Shown piece after piece: positions 52,604 through 61,859 of a DNA stretch of 64,000 bases. The notes under the pieces were generated by a model. That model searched no databases and was not told the origin of the DNA. It worked only from the letters and a program-made list of their open reading frames with translations. The translations under genes were made by a program, and so were the position numbers. The first letter of the stretch is position 1. The number at the start of each line of letters is the position of its first letter. This stretch comes from Flavobacterium pectinovorum (GTDB taxonomy: Bacteria; Bacteroidota; Bacteroidia; Flavobacteriales; Flavobacteriaceae), in NCBI RefSeq assembly GCF_022802975.1, contig NZ_JAFEVZ010000005.1, positions 248,001 to 312,000 on the forward strand. The letters run 5' to 3'.

Positions 52604-54271
52604 TTGAAGAAATTACTCTTTTTCATATCTTTTTGTTTGCTTTTAGGAAGTCTTCAAGCTGTATTTGCACAAGCTCCTAAAAAAATAATAGTCGAAAACT
52701 CAGACTTTTCTGATGTTAACGAAGTAGAAATTCCCGGTGGACTTTTGCTTACCGGAAATGTAAAAATAAACCATGACGGAGTTGTTCTTACTTGCAATAA
52801 AGCCTATTTTTTTCAAAAAGAAAACTACATTAAAGCTTTCGGAAACGTACAGCTCGTACAAGGCGATACTTTATTCTTAAACAGCAAATATGCTGAATAC
52901 AGCGGTAACGTAAAAAAAGCTTTCGCAACCGGAAATGCAGTGATGACTTCTCCCGATGCAACATTACAAACAGACACCATCAATTTTGACCGAAATGTAC
53001 AAGAGGTTTTTTACAATACTAAAGGTACAATTGTCAACAAAGACAATACCTTAGTAAGCAAATCCGGAAGATATTACGTAGCTCAGAAAAAATTTCAGTT
53101 TTTAACGGAAGTAACGCTTACAAACCCTAAATATGTTATGAAATCTAATCATTTAGATTATTACAGCAATTCCGGGCATTCTTACTTATTTGGTCCATCA
53201 ACCATTACAAGTAAAACAAATTATATCTATACCGAAAATGGTTTTTACGACACCAAAAAAAACCTGGCACACTTTCTCCGAAAATCGTACATAAAATACG
53301 ATGACCGACGAATAGAAGGTGATAGTTTATTTTATAATCGAAATACCGAATTTGCTTCAGCAACACGAAACGTAAAAATTACGGATTCTATAAATAAGGG
53401 AATTGTAAAAGGTCATTATGCCGAATTATACAAACTAAAGGATTCTATGTTTGTAACCAAAAGAGCGGTTGCCATAAATCTGGTTGAAAAAGATTCGGTT
53501 TACATACACGGCAAAAAACTAATGGTTACCGGTAAAGAAGGCGAAAGAATCATCAGAGCTTTTAATAATGTTCGTTTTTACAAAATCGATATGAGTGGAA
53601 AATGTGATTCCCTTCATTCAAACAGTAAAACAGCTCTGACTAAATTAATAGGACATCCAATTTTATGGAATGGAGAAAGCCAGATTACGGGGGATCTAAT
53701 GCATTTAATTGGAGATAACAAAACCCGCAAATTAGATTCACTTAAAGTGTTCAATAATACCTTTCTTATATCGAAGGATACGCTCGGAACAGGATATAAT
53801 CAGGTCAAAGGCCTCAACCTGTTCGGAAAATTCAGGGACGGAAAACTTCATGATGTAGATATTATAAAAAACACTGAAGCTATATATTATGCACGAAATT
53901 CAGCAAACGAACTTGTAGGAATCGACAAAAGTGTAAGCAGCAGAATTAATCTTATTATAGAGAATAACCAAGTTGACAACATCACCCTTTTTAAGAACGT
54001 GCAAAGCGATAGTTATCCTGAAGACGAATTAGCCGAAAATGACCGTAAATTAAAAGGTTTTGTCTGGCGCGGAGAGGAACGAATAAAATCTAAAGATGAT
54101 ATTTTTCCTCCCGAAGAAAACGAACTCAATGATAAATTAGTTAAAGAAGGGAAATCAGATGCTGCCAAACCAAATGTTCCGATGAAAGTCAGGAAGGAAA
54201 CTTTAAATTACGACAAAAAGAAACCAGCTGCAAAAACCGGTACAATGCCACAATCAAAAACTAAAAAATAA
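52604..54271 (+). CDS. OstA-like (LptA/LptD N-terminal-like) secreted protein
   Basis: This 555-residue protein starts at a TTG codon: the first in-frame ATG lies deep in the gene, an in-frame stop is at 52586-52588, and the signal peptide MKKLLFFISFCLLLGSLQAV begins exactly here. Repeated beta-jellyroll units of the OstA/LptA type follow (GGLLLTGNVKINHDGVVLTC, AFGNVQLVQGDTLFLNS, SKYAEYSGNVKKAFATGNAV, GKLMVTGKEGERI). A Lys/Pro-rich tail ends the chain. In Bacteroidota this family probably helps move lipopolysaccharide across the periplasm. It may precede the aminotransferase gene (102 bases) in one transcript. Confidence 0.87.
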   Translation: MKKLLFFISFCLLLGSLQAVFAQAPKKIIVENSDFSDVNEVEIPGGLLLTGNVKINHDGVVLTCNKAYFFQKENYIKAFGNVQLVQGDTLFLNSKYAEYSGNVKKAFATGNAVMTSPDATLQTDTINFDRNVQEVFYNTKGTIVNKDNTLVSKSGRYYVAQKKFQFLTEVTLTNPKYVMKSNHLDYYSNSGHSYLFGPSTITSKTNYIYTENGFYDTKKNLAHFLRKSYIKYDDRRIEGDSLFYNRNTEFASATRNVKITDSINKGIVKGHYAELYKLKDSMFVTKRAVAINLVEKDSVYIHGKKLMVTGKEGERIIRAFNNVRFYKIDMSGKCDSLHSNSKTALTKLIGHPILWNGESQITGDLMHLIGDNKTRKLDSLKVFNNTFLISKDTLGTGYNQVKGLNLFGKFRDGKLHDVDIIKNTEAIYYARNSANELVGIDKSVSSRINLIIENNQVDNITLFKNVQSDSYPEDELAENDRKLKGFVWRGEERIKSKDDIFPPEENELNDKLVKEGKSDAAKPNVPMKVRKETLNYDKKKPAAKTGTMPQSKTKK

Positions 54272-54373
54272 TTAAGGTTTTCGATTTACAAAACTTTCAG
54301 TTAGCAAAACTAACATAAGCTTAAAATTTAAAACTTAGAACCTTAGTATCTTTGCTGCTTAGAAGCTCAAAAA

Positions 54374-55564
54374 ATGAATCCAGACTTTATAAAATATCAG
54401 GCACAAACTTCTCCATATCCCCTCGGAATGGAAGTTTCACACGCCATAGGCTCTTATATTTATGATACCAGCGATAAAAAATATTTAGATTTTGTTGCCG
54501 GAGTTTCTGCCTGCACACTTGGTCATCAACACCCAAGAGTCAATCAGGCCATAAAAGATCAGTTAGACAAATATTCGCACGTAATGGTTTACGGAGAATA
54601 TTCACAAAGCCCGGCCGTTCAATATTGCAAATTAATAGCTTCACTCCTGCCGGAATCTTTAAACAAAACCTATTTGGTTAACTCAGGTACAGAAGCAATC
54701 GAAGGCGCCCTTAAATTAGCCAAACGCTCAACAGGCCGCAGTCAGTTGATTTCCTGCCACAATGCGTACCACGGAAACACAATGGGATCTATGAGTGTTA
54801 TGGGATTCGAAGAACGAAAACAAGCCTTTCGTCCCTTGCTTCCGGATGTTGATTTTATCACTTTCAATAACGAAGAAGATTTACAAAAAATAACCCCCCG
54901 AACTGCTGCAATTTTACTGGAAACGATTCAGGGAGGAGCCGGTTTTATTGAACCAAAAGACAACTTCCTTCAAAAAGTACGAGAACGCTGTGACGAAGTA
55001 GGTGCCATGATGATTGTAGACGAAATTCAGCCCGGTTTTGGCCGTACCGGAACATTATTCGGCTTTCAAAACTACAACGTCGTTCCGGATATTGTGGTTA
55101 TGGGAAAAGGAATGGGTGGCGGAATGCCGGTGGGTGCTTTTACGGCATCGGCTGAAAAAATGGATCTTTTAACCGAGAACCCAAAATTAGGACATATCAC
55201 CACTTTTGGAGGCCATCCTGTCATTGCGTCAGCCTGTTTGGCGACTTTGCAGGAATTAACTGAAACTAATCTGATGCAGGAAACTTTAGAAAAGGAAAAA
55301 CTCTTCAGATCACTTTTGGTACACCCTTTGATAAAAGAAATTAGAGGAAAAGGATTAATGCTGGCCGCCATGACTGAAACTGCCGAAATAACCAATCAGG
55401 TAATTTTAAATTGTCAGGATAAAGGGCTCATTCTATTCTGGTTATTATTTGAAGGATGCGCCATCAGAATAACACCGCCATTAACCATTTCTGAAGAAGA
55501 AATAAAAGAAGGCTGTGCTATAATTTTAAATGTTATGGATGAAATTCTGAAACAAAAAGCATAA
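54374..55564 (+). CDS. class III PLP-dependent aminotransferase (acetylornithine aminotransferase-like)
   Basis: This 396-residue enzyme has the class III signature strings YIYDTSDKKYLDFVAGVSAC, LVNSGTEAIEGALKLAKRST, the PLP-binding IVDEIQPGFGRTGTLFGF and the Schiff-base Lys region IVVMGKGMGGGMPVGAFTAS. It is cytoplasmic. The family includes acetylornithine, ornithine and GABA aminotransferases; no arginine or proline genes lie nearby to decide. A Flavo-1-like element on the opposite strand follows the stop codon. Confidence 0.9.
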   Translation: MNPDFIKYQAQTSPYPLGMEVSHAIGSYIYDTSDKKYLDFVAGVSACTLGHQHPRVNQAIKDQLDKYSHVMVYGEYSQSPAVQYCKLIASLLPESLNKTYLVNSGTEAIEGALKLAKRSTGRSQLISCHNAYHGNTMGSMSVMGFEERKQAFRPLLPDVDFITFNNEEDLQKITPRTAAILLETIQGGAGFIEPKDNFLQKVRERCDEVGAMMIVDEIQPGFGRTGTLFGFQNYNVVPDIVVMGKGMGGGMPVGAFTASAEKMDLLTENPKLGHITTFGGHPVIASACLATLQELTETNLMQETLEKEKLFRSLLVHPLIKEIRGKGLMLAAMTETAEITNQVILNCQDKGLILFWLLFEGCAIRITPPLTISEEEIKEGCAIILNVMDEILKQKA

Positions 55565-55569
55565 TAAGA

Positions 55570-55656
55570 ATTAGGAGCAAATTCCAGCTATTCACTTTAT
55601 CTTTTGTTTTTTAAAGAAAAAAACAAAAGGATACCGTTACTATCTGGGCTAGGCAT
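55570..55656 (-). ncRNA. Flavo-1-like structured intergenic element, copy D
   Basis: Read on the minus strand: AGCCCAGATAGTAACGGTATCC, then TTTTGTTTTTT, a loop, AAAAAACAAAAG, ATAAAGTGAATAGCTGGAAT and TTGCTCC. The long U/A stem is the variable hairpin. It begins six bases after the aminotransferase stop and points towards that gene. Confidence 0.55.
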
Positions 55657-55844
55657 CCCGATTAAAAATAAAAATTAGAATAATAATTAAATAATCTTTT
55701 ACATATCAATAGATTATAACTAAAAACAGAACATAAATTCTGTCCATATTGTTAATTAAATTGTTCAAAACAATTAATTTCCTTTCCTCACAAAATGATA
55801 TGGTTGCCTAAATTTATAACAGGCTAATTTCAAAAACACAAAGT

Positions 55845-57242
55845 ATGCAATTAAGCAACGAAGAAGAAGATTATAACCTATCCCTATCCAAATTTGAGTC
55901 GATGTTAAAAACTAACAAAGTACTCTTTTTTGATTCTGAAGAATTCGAAGAGATTATTCTTCATTATTTAGATATAGGCAAGGCTAATTTAGCAAAAAAA
56001 GCCTTAAAACTTGCATTAGACCAGCACCCAAAATCTACAGGCTTAAAATTAGTACAAGTAGAAATGTTGGTTTACGACGATAAACTAGATATCGCCGAAA
56101 AACTTTTAAACGAGTTGTATGCAATTGAACCTAACAACGAGGAAATCTATATCCAGAAAGCCAATATTTGTTCTAAAAGAGACCAGCATGAAAAAGCAGT
56201 AGAATTACTTAAAATTGCCCTGCAATATACAGACGATTTTGCTGATGTGTACAACTTAATCGGAATGGAATATCTTTTTATGGATAACCTTGAGATGGCA
56301 AAAGACAGTTTCATCAAATGCCTTGAAGAAGATTTAGAAGATCAGTCTGCCTTATACAACGTAGTTTACTGCTTTGAATTCTTAGATCAAAATCAGGAAG
56401 CCATTGTTTACCTTAATGATTATATCAACAAGAACCCATACAGCGAAATTGCCTGGCATCAGCTTGGACGATTGCATTATGGCATAAAAGAATACGAAAA
56501 TGCGATCCGTGCTTTTGATTACGCAACCCTGATTGACGAAGAATTTCTGGGTGCATTCATGGAAAAAGCAAAAGCTTACGAACGTCTTAAAAAATATACG
56601 CAAGCAATAGAAAGCTATAACCGTACCATCGAATTAGATGATGCAACTTCATACGCTTTATTGCGAATTGGTAAATGTTACGAGAAATTAGGAAATAATG
56701 TTTTAGCACTAAAATATTACAACCAAACGGTTCATGAAGACCCTCTTCTGGACAAAGGATGGATTGCTATCACTGATTTTTACGTTCGCCAGAAAAACTT
56801 CCAAAAAGCACTATTTTTTGTCAACAAAGCATTAGCTATAGACAATCAGAATCGTTTGTACTGGAAACGCTATGCGACCATTAACAAACAAATGAACTTT
56901 TTTGAAGAAGCAGAGTTTGGTTATAGAAAAGCAGTTGAATTTGGTGATTACGCCTTAGATACCTGGTTATTCTGGGTAGATATTCTTCAATTTTTAGGAG
57001 AATTTGACAGCGCCATACAAACATTACTGCAAGCTTCTGAATATTTTCCGGAAGAAAACGAATTAGAATACCGTTTAGCAGGATTGTATTTTATGATTCA
57101 GGACAACACAAAAGCTAAATTCCACTTAAGTAATGGTTTACGCTTAAATTTTGATAATTATATCTTAATCGAAGATTTATTTCCGGTAGTCTGGACAAAA
57201 AAAATGGTACAAAATTATATTGAAAAACACAGAAAAGAATAA
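55845..57242 (+). CDS. tetratricopeptide repeat protein
   Basis: This 465-residue protein has about ten TPR units from residue 30 to 450, with typical alanine/glycine spacing: ANLAKKALKLALDQHPKSTG, HEKAVELLKIALQYTDDFAD, YENAIRAFDYATLIDEEFLG, YTQAIESYNRTIELDDATSY, NVLALKYYNQTVHEDPLLDK. It has no signal peptide and is probably cytoplasmic. It overlaps aroE by one base (TAATG), so the two are translationally coupled; this TPR-aroE pairing suggests coexpression but no direct functional link is known. Confidence 0.9.
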   Translation: MQLSNEEEDYNLSLSKFESMLKTNKVLFFDSEEFEEIILHYLDIGKANLAKKALKLALDQHPKSTGLKLVQVEMLVYDDKLDIAEKLLNELYAIEPNNEEIYIQKANICSKRDQHEKAVELLKIALQYTDDFADVYNLIGMEYLFMDNLEMAKDSFIKCLEEDLEDQSALYNVVYCFEFLDQNQEAIVYLNDYINKNPYSEIAWHQLGRLHYGIKEYENAIRAFDYATLIDEEFLGAFMEKAKAYERLKKYTQAIESYNRTIELDDATSYALLRIGKCYEKLGNNVLALKYYNQTVHEDPLLDKGWIAITDFYVRQKNFQKALFFVNKALAIDNQNRLYWKRYATINKQMNFFEEAEFGYRKAVEFGDYALDTWLFWVDILQFLGEFDSAIQTLLQASEYFPEENELEYRLAGLYFMIQDNTKAKFHLSNGLRLNFDNYILIEDLFPVVWTKKMVQNYIEKHRKE

Positions 57243-57991
57243 TGATTGATATTTTAAGAAGACGTTTTGGCTTATTAGGTCGCAATATTAGCTACTCCTT
57301 TTCAAAAGGATATTTTACAGAAAAATTTAATAACGAAGTTTTTGCCGGTAACAGCTACGAAAATTTTGATATTTCTGAAATCAATCACCTTACAGGATTA
57401 CTTAAAAACAATCCAGACTTAAAAGGTCTCAACGTTACAATACCATACAAAGAACAGGTTATCCCCTTTTTGGATAAACTCTCAAAAAAAGCTGCTTTAA
57501 TTGGTGCTGTAAACACAATAAAATTTACCAAAAACGGAAAACTAAAAGGATACAACACAGATTATTACGGTTTTAAAAAATCCTTAAAGCCATTATTAGA
57601 ACCGCATCATAAAAAAGCCCTTATTTTAGGTACCGGCGGCGCATCAAAAGGGGTTGCTTTTGCACTTGATGAACTTGACATTCCTTATACTTTTGTTTCA
57701 AGAGAAGCTAAAGAAAACATCATTGATTACAATCTGATTAACGCTACAACTTTTGACAATTTTCAAATCATAATCAATTGTACACCGGTTGGAACTAGTC
57801 CAAATATCGAAGCCTGTCCTGATCTTCCCTATGATTTTTTTACAGACAAACACATAGCTTATGATTTAATTTATAATCCTGCCGAAACTCAATTTTTAAA
57901 AAATGCTAAAGAAAGAGGAGCAGTAATAAAAAATGGTCATGATATGCTTATTTTCCAGGCAGAAAAAGCATGGAAAATCTGGAACAAATAA
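57242..57991 (+). CDS. aroE: shikimate dehydrogenase
   Basis: This 249-residue cytoplasmic enzyme reduces 3-dehydroshikimate to shikimate with NADPH in aromatic amino acid synthesis. It shows the substrate-binding LLGRNISYSFSKGYFTEKF (Ser-x-Ser), the catalytic Lys in NVTIPYKEQVIPF, GAVNTIKF and GYNTDYYGF (Asp), the nucleotide-binding GTGGASKGVAF and the end GHDMLIFQAEKAW. It is slightly short but complete. The start codon overlaps the TPR gene stop. Confidence 0.95.
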   Translation: MIDILRRRFGLLGRNISYSFSKGYFTEKFNNEVFAGNSYENFDISEINHLTGLLKNNPDLKGLNVTIPYKEQVIPFLDKLSKKAALIGAVNTIKFTKNGKLKGYNTDYYGFKKSLKPLLEPHHKKALILGTGGASKGVAFALDELDIPYTFVSREAKENIIDYNLINATTFDNFQIIINCTPVGTSPNIEACPDLPYDFFTDKHIAYDLIYNPAETQFLKNAKERGAVIKNGHDMLIFQAEKAWKIWNK

Positions 57992-58476
57992 TTATAGCAC
58001 CACAAAATAAACCGTTAAAGTATTTTTCGTGATTTTGTTACTCCATTAGTAGCTGATTATGAAAAAATACTTTAACTTTTTTATAATCAAGTTTTATATA
58101 AACAACAAACATAGTACAATGTCGTGTTTTAAAATCAAAAAAAAAAACGACACAAAAAACTGATATTCTGTCATTATTTACAACATTACTTCTTTTGACT
58201 TTACGACTTTTAAACTTTCGACTTGCTTATTGCACTTCACTTCATTAAAAGAAACAAACCTCTTGATCAAAATTTTTCTTTTAAAAATTAATTATTAATT
58301 TCGAACTTAAATTAACTTTGAGAAATCGACAAAAAAAGTCGCTTCACAATCCCAAAACACAACAAAACACAAGAATTTAATTACAGAATCACACATAAAC
58401 AAAGGTTTTATTTTGTATTTAGAAACGCCTTTACTATCTTTCGCAATGTTTAAAATAAAAACCTTATACATTTAAG
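57992..58476. other. 485-base gap, no gene seen
   Basis: The stretch is AT-rich with short simple-sequence runs (A11 near 58137) and no open frame with convincing codon use on either strand. No copy of the dispersed repeats is present. A candidate promoter lies at its right end. Confidence 0.6.
58413..58442 (+). promoter_or_regulatory. candidate promoter of the DUF349 gene
   Basis: TTG at 58413-58415, 19 bases, then TATCTTTC at 58435-58442, one mismatch to TAnnTTTG; the ATG is 35 bases further. Confidence 0.4.
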
Positions 58477-60465
58477 ATGTTAGAAGAAAAGAATGATAAC
58501 CTGCAGGAAGCAGATGGAAAATTAGGAATCGACCTGAATGATTCTTCAAATAATGATGCACTTGAAACATCAATTTCTGAAACAACAACAGAAAATAAAA
58601 TTTCACTTACTGAAAGCGAAATAGAAAATACTGAAGTCGAAGAAACAAATCATCAGGAAGCATTAGATGCCATAACAAATTCTAATGCTGAAGAAAGCGA
58701 AGACGAAACGCTAAAAGAACGTCATGACATTCCTATGCAGGATTATGATACCTTTTCGTTAGATGCACTTGTTGATGAATTAAAAAAATTGGTAAACACA
58801 GACAAAGTGATGTCTGTTAAAGACCATATTGAAGAAATTAAAAAATCATTTTCACTCCAATTTAATCATCTTATTGAAGAGAAAAAAGAAGAATTCAACG
58901 CTACAAATCAGGATCCTAACGAAGAATTCCAATATCATTCTCCTTTAAAATCAAAATTTGATGAATATTATAATATATTCCGAGAGAAAAGAAATGCTCA
59001 TTTTAAACATTTACAAACCAATTTAAAATCAAATTTAGAAAGTCGTCTTGCTATAGTTGAGGAACTAAAAGAACTTATAAATCCGCAGGAAAACATCAAA
59101 GATACTCTTAAACATTTTAATGAATTAAGAGAAAGATGGAAAAATGCCGGAGCAATTCCAAAAGACAAATACAATCACGTTTGGAATAATTACCATTTTC
59201 ATGTAGAAAATTTCTATGATTACCTGCATTTAGACCGTGAAGCAAGAGATTTGGATTTTAAATACAATCTGGAACAAAAACAAAAAATCATTACTCGTGT
59301 TGAAGCGTTAGTAAACGAAACAGACATAAGCAAAGCATTTCGTGAATTACAGGATTTACATAGAATCTGGAAAGAAGATATTGGCCCCGTATCCAAAGAA
59401 CACCGTGATACAATCTGGAATAAATTTAGTGAACTGACTAAAAAAATTCATGATAAAAGAGAACTTTTATTCGAAAGCCAAAGAGCAAACGAACAGCAAA
59501 ATCTCGAAATTAAAAAAGAAATAATTGCTGCAATCGAAGTTTTAGCAACTGAAAAAGTAGGTTCTCATTCACAATGGCTGGTACAAATACAAAAAGTTGA
59601 GGCACTTAGAAATGAGTTTTTTGCTGCGGGTAAAGTACCAGGCGAAGTAAACGAACAAACTTGGGCTGCATTTAAAACTGCTGTTAGAAATTTTAACTCT
59701 TTTAAAAATTCTTTCTATAAAGACATTAAAAAAGATCAAAACGATAATTTAAATAAAAAAATGGCTCTTGTAGCAAAAGCCAAAGAATTACAGGAAAGTA
59801 CAGATTTTGGTGCGACTACTCCAATCATGAAGCAAATTCAGGAAGAATGGAAACAAATTGGCCATGTTCCTAAAAAATATTCTGATAAAATCTGGAAAGA
59901 ATTTAAAGATGCCTGTAATCATTATTTTGACAAATTAAAGGAACACAAATCCGAGGAAAACACAGAAGAAGTAGCAGCATTTGACAACAAAAAAGCATAT
60001 TTAGAAGCTATAAGATCATTCGAACTTACAGGAGATCACAAAACAGATCTGGATGCTATTAAATTACATATTGAAACCTGGAAAAGTTTTGGAAAAGTTC
60101 CTTTTTCAAGACGTCATATCGAAGGTAAATTCAATAAAATATTAGATGCACTTTTTGAAAAATTAAGTCTAAGCAAGAAAGATTCAGAAATGATGCGTTT
60201 TGCCAACAGAATTGATTCCTTATCTGAAAGCAATGATATCCGTAAACTAGACAACGAAAAGATTTTCATAATGCGTAAAATTGAAGAGGTTCAAAATGAA
60301 ATTTTCCAATTAGAAAACAATATTCAGTTTTTTACCAATACAAAAAATGCAAAGAAAGAAAATTCAATAGTTCTTGAAGTTCGTAAAAATATCGCTATTC
60401 ACAAAGAAAGTCTGGAGGTATGGAAAGACAAACTAAAACAATTACGTAACCTAAATCAGGAATAA
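58477..60465 (+). CDS. DUF349 repeat protein
   Basis: This 662-residue protein has an acidic, disordered N-terminus (1-90, rich in Glu/Asn/Thr). At least five DUF349 repeats follow, each of three helices with Trp near the middle (ELRERWKNAGAIPKDKYNHV, LHRIWKEDIGPVSKEHRDTI, LRNEFFAAGKVPGEVNEQTW, IQEEWKQIGHVPKKYSDKIW, HIETWKSFGKVPFSRRHIEG). A C-terminal coiled coil ends the chain. The function of DUF349 is not established. It is cytoplasmic by prediction, monocistronic, and ends at a strong terminator. Confidence 0.9.
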   Translation: MLEEKNDNLQEADGKLGIDLNDSSNNDALETSISETTTENKISLTESEIENTEVEETNHQEALDAITNSNAEESEDETLKERHDIPMQDYDTFSLDALVDELKKLVNTDKVMSVKDHIEEIKKSFSLQFNHLIEEKKEEFNATNQDPNEEFQYHSPLKSKFDEYYNIFREKRNAHFKHLQTNLKSNLESRLAIVEELKELINPQENIKDTLKHFNELRERWKNAGAIPKDKYNHVWNNYHFHVENFYDYLHLDREARDLDFKYNLEQKQKIITRVEALVNETDISKAFRELQDLHRIWKEDIGPVSKEHRDTIWNKFSELTKKIHDKRELLFESQRANEQQNLEIKKEIIAAIEVLATEKVGSHSQWLVQIQKVEALRNEFFAAGKVPGEVNEQTWAAFKTAVRNFNSFKNSFYKDIKKDQNDNLNKKMALVAKAKELQESTDFGATTPIMKQIQEEWKQIGHVPKKYSDKIWKEFKDACNHYFDKLKEHKSEENTEEVAAFDNKKAYLEAIRSFELTGDHKTDLDAIKLHIETWKSFGKVPFSRRHIEGKFNKILDALFEKLSLSKKDSEMMRFANRIDSLSESNDIRKLDNEKIFIMRKIEEVQNEIFQLENNIQFFTNTKNAKKENSIVLEVRKNIAIHKESLEVWKDKLKQLRNLNQE

Positions 60466-60484
60466 GATTTTGGCTTAACAAATT

Positions 60485-60523
60485 TAAAAAGGGTGTAATG
60501 AAATTTTCATTACACCCTTTTTA
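60485..60523 (+). terminator. terminator of the DUF349 gene
   Basis: AAAAAGGGTGTAATGAAA and TTTCATTACACCCTTTTT form a near-perfect stem of about 17 pairs, 20 bases after the stop. Confidence 0.9.
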
Positions 60524-60652
60524 ATGCTTTTACTTTTCAATAACAAATCAGCAAAACAAAACTCTAAAATATTGATTATATTTGAGTTACAGTTTACCAT
60601 TTAGTAATCAACAATATCTATCAAATTTATTAATTCTAACAACAAACAAACG

Positions 60653-61069
60653 ATGAAATTTACAAGAAAAGCAAATGCCAACTGGAAAGGAACCGGTATG
60701 GAAGGAACCGGGACTATAAGTTCACAAAGTACAACGCTAAATAATGCACAATTATCCTTTAAAACAAGATTTGCGGAAGGAGTTGGAACTAATCCCGAAG
60801 AACTTATTGCTGCCGCTCATTCAGGCTGTTTCACAATGCAATTAAGCTTCTTATTAAATGAAGAAGGATTTGTTGCCGACGACTTATCGACTGAAGCTAC
60901 AGTTACATTCGAAGACGGATCTATCACTTTAATTCATTTAGAACTAAAAGGAAAAGTACCTTCTATAACAGCAGAAAAATTCACCGAAATCGCAACCAAA
61001 GCAAAAGAAATTTGTCCAATTTCAAAATTATTAAAAACAGAAATTACGTTAGGCGTTAATTTAATTTAG
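60653..61069 (+). CDS. OsmC/Ohr-family peroxiredoxin
   Basis: This 138-residue protein has the OsmC pattern: FTRKANANWKGTGMEGTGTI, then GTNPEELIAAAHSGCFTMQL with the peroxidatic Cys, and a second Cys in AKEICPISKLL. The two Cys and the Glu/Arg set of the active site fit reduction of organic hydroperoxides. OsmC rather than Ohr is suggested by the GTxPEELIAAAHSGC spacing. It is a single gene bounded by terminators on both sides. Confidence 0.92.
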   Translation: MKFTRKANANWKGTGMEGTGTISSQSTTLNNAQLSFKTRFAEGVGTNPEELIAAAHSGCFTMQLSFLLNEEGFVADDLSTEATVTFEDGSITLIHLELKGKVPSITAEKFTEIATKAKEICPISKLLKTEITLGVNLI

Positions 61070-61101
61070 AAATCCTAAATTAACATCTTATCATTTTCCA
61101 T

Positions 61102-61134
61102 AAAAAAAAGCTCCGATTACTCGGAGCTTTTTTA
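61102..61134. terminator. bidirectional hairpin terminator
   Basis: AAAAAAGCTCCGA and TCGGAGCTTTTTT pair around TTAC between the convergent OsmC gene and response regulator gene. Confidence 0.9.
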
Positions 61135-61136
61135 AC

Positions 61137-61856
61137 TTATTCAGATACTGCTTTGCTTTTAACTACTAACCTAAAACCTTCACCGTGAATGTTTAAAATT
61201 TCAACATCCTCATCAGCTTTTAGATATTTTCTAAGTTTAGCAATGTAAACATCCATACTTCTTGAAGTAAAGTAATTATCGTCTCTCCAAATTTTTGTCA
61301 AGGCTAATTCTCTTGGCATTAAATCATTCTCATGCAAAATCAGCATTTTTAGCAATTCATTCTCTTTTGGAGATAATTTAATTGGTTCCTCATCTTGAAA
61401 AGTTAAAAACCTTAGTTTAGAATTTAAATGAAATTTACCTATATTAAATTCAAATTGAACTTGCTCCGCTTTTGTATCAGATGATTTTCTTTGAATAATA
61501 GCTTTAATTTTCATCAATAAAACTTCAGAATCAAAAGGTTTATTTAGATAATCATCAGCACCTGCTTTGTATCCTTTTAAAACATCCTCTTTCATTGATT
61601 TTGCTGTTAAAAAAATAATCGGCACTTCACTATTTTTTTCTCTGATTTCTTTTGCTAAAGTATAACCATCTTTATAAGGCATCATTACATCAAGAATGCA
61701 TAAATCATAGACATCCTTCTTAAATTTTTCGAAACCTTCCATACCATTTTTTGCCAAAGTAACTTCGAAGTCGTTTAGCATTAAATAATCTTTAAGAACT
61801 GCACCAAAATTAAGGTCATCTTCTACTAAAAGTATTCTTTTATTAATATTTTCCAT
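61137..61856 (-). CDS. OmpR-family response regulator (RprY-like)
   Basis: This 239-residue protein has a receiver domain (1-120) with acidic pocket VEDD (residues 11-14), phospho-acceptor Asp in CILDVMMPYKDG and conserved Lys in FLTAKS. The winged helix (about 135-235) contains LSPKENELLKMLI, RSMDVYIAKLRKYLK and NIHGEGFRLVV. It is encoded three bases after the histidine kinase gene and is its partner. In Bacteroides the related RprXY pair affects envelope stress genes; here the regulon is unknown. Confidence 0.93.
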   Translation of the reverse strand: MENINKRILLVEDDLNFGAVLKDYLMLNDFEVTLAKNGMEGFEKFKKDVYDLCILDVMMPYKDGYTLAKEIREKNSEVPIIFLTAKSMKEDVLKGYKAGADDYLNKPFDSEVLLMKIKAIIQRKSSDTKAEQVQFEFNIGKFHLNSKLRFLTFQDEEPIKLSPKENELLKMLILHENDLMPRELALTKIWRDDNYFTSRSMDVYIAKLRKYLKADEDVEILNIHGEGFRLVVKSKAVSE

Positions 61857-61859
61857 ATT

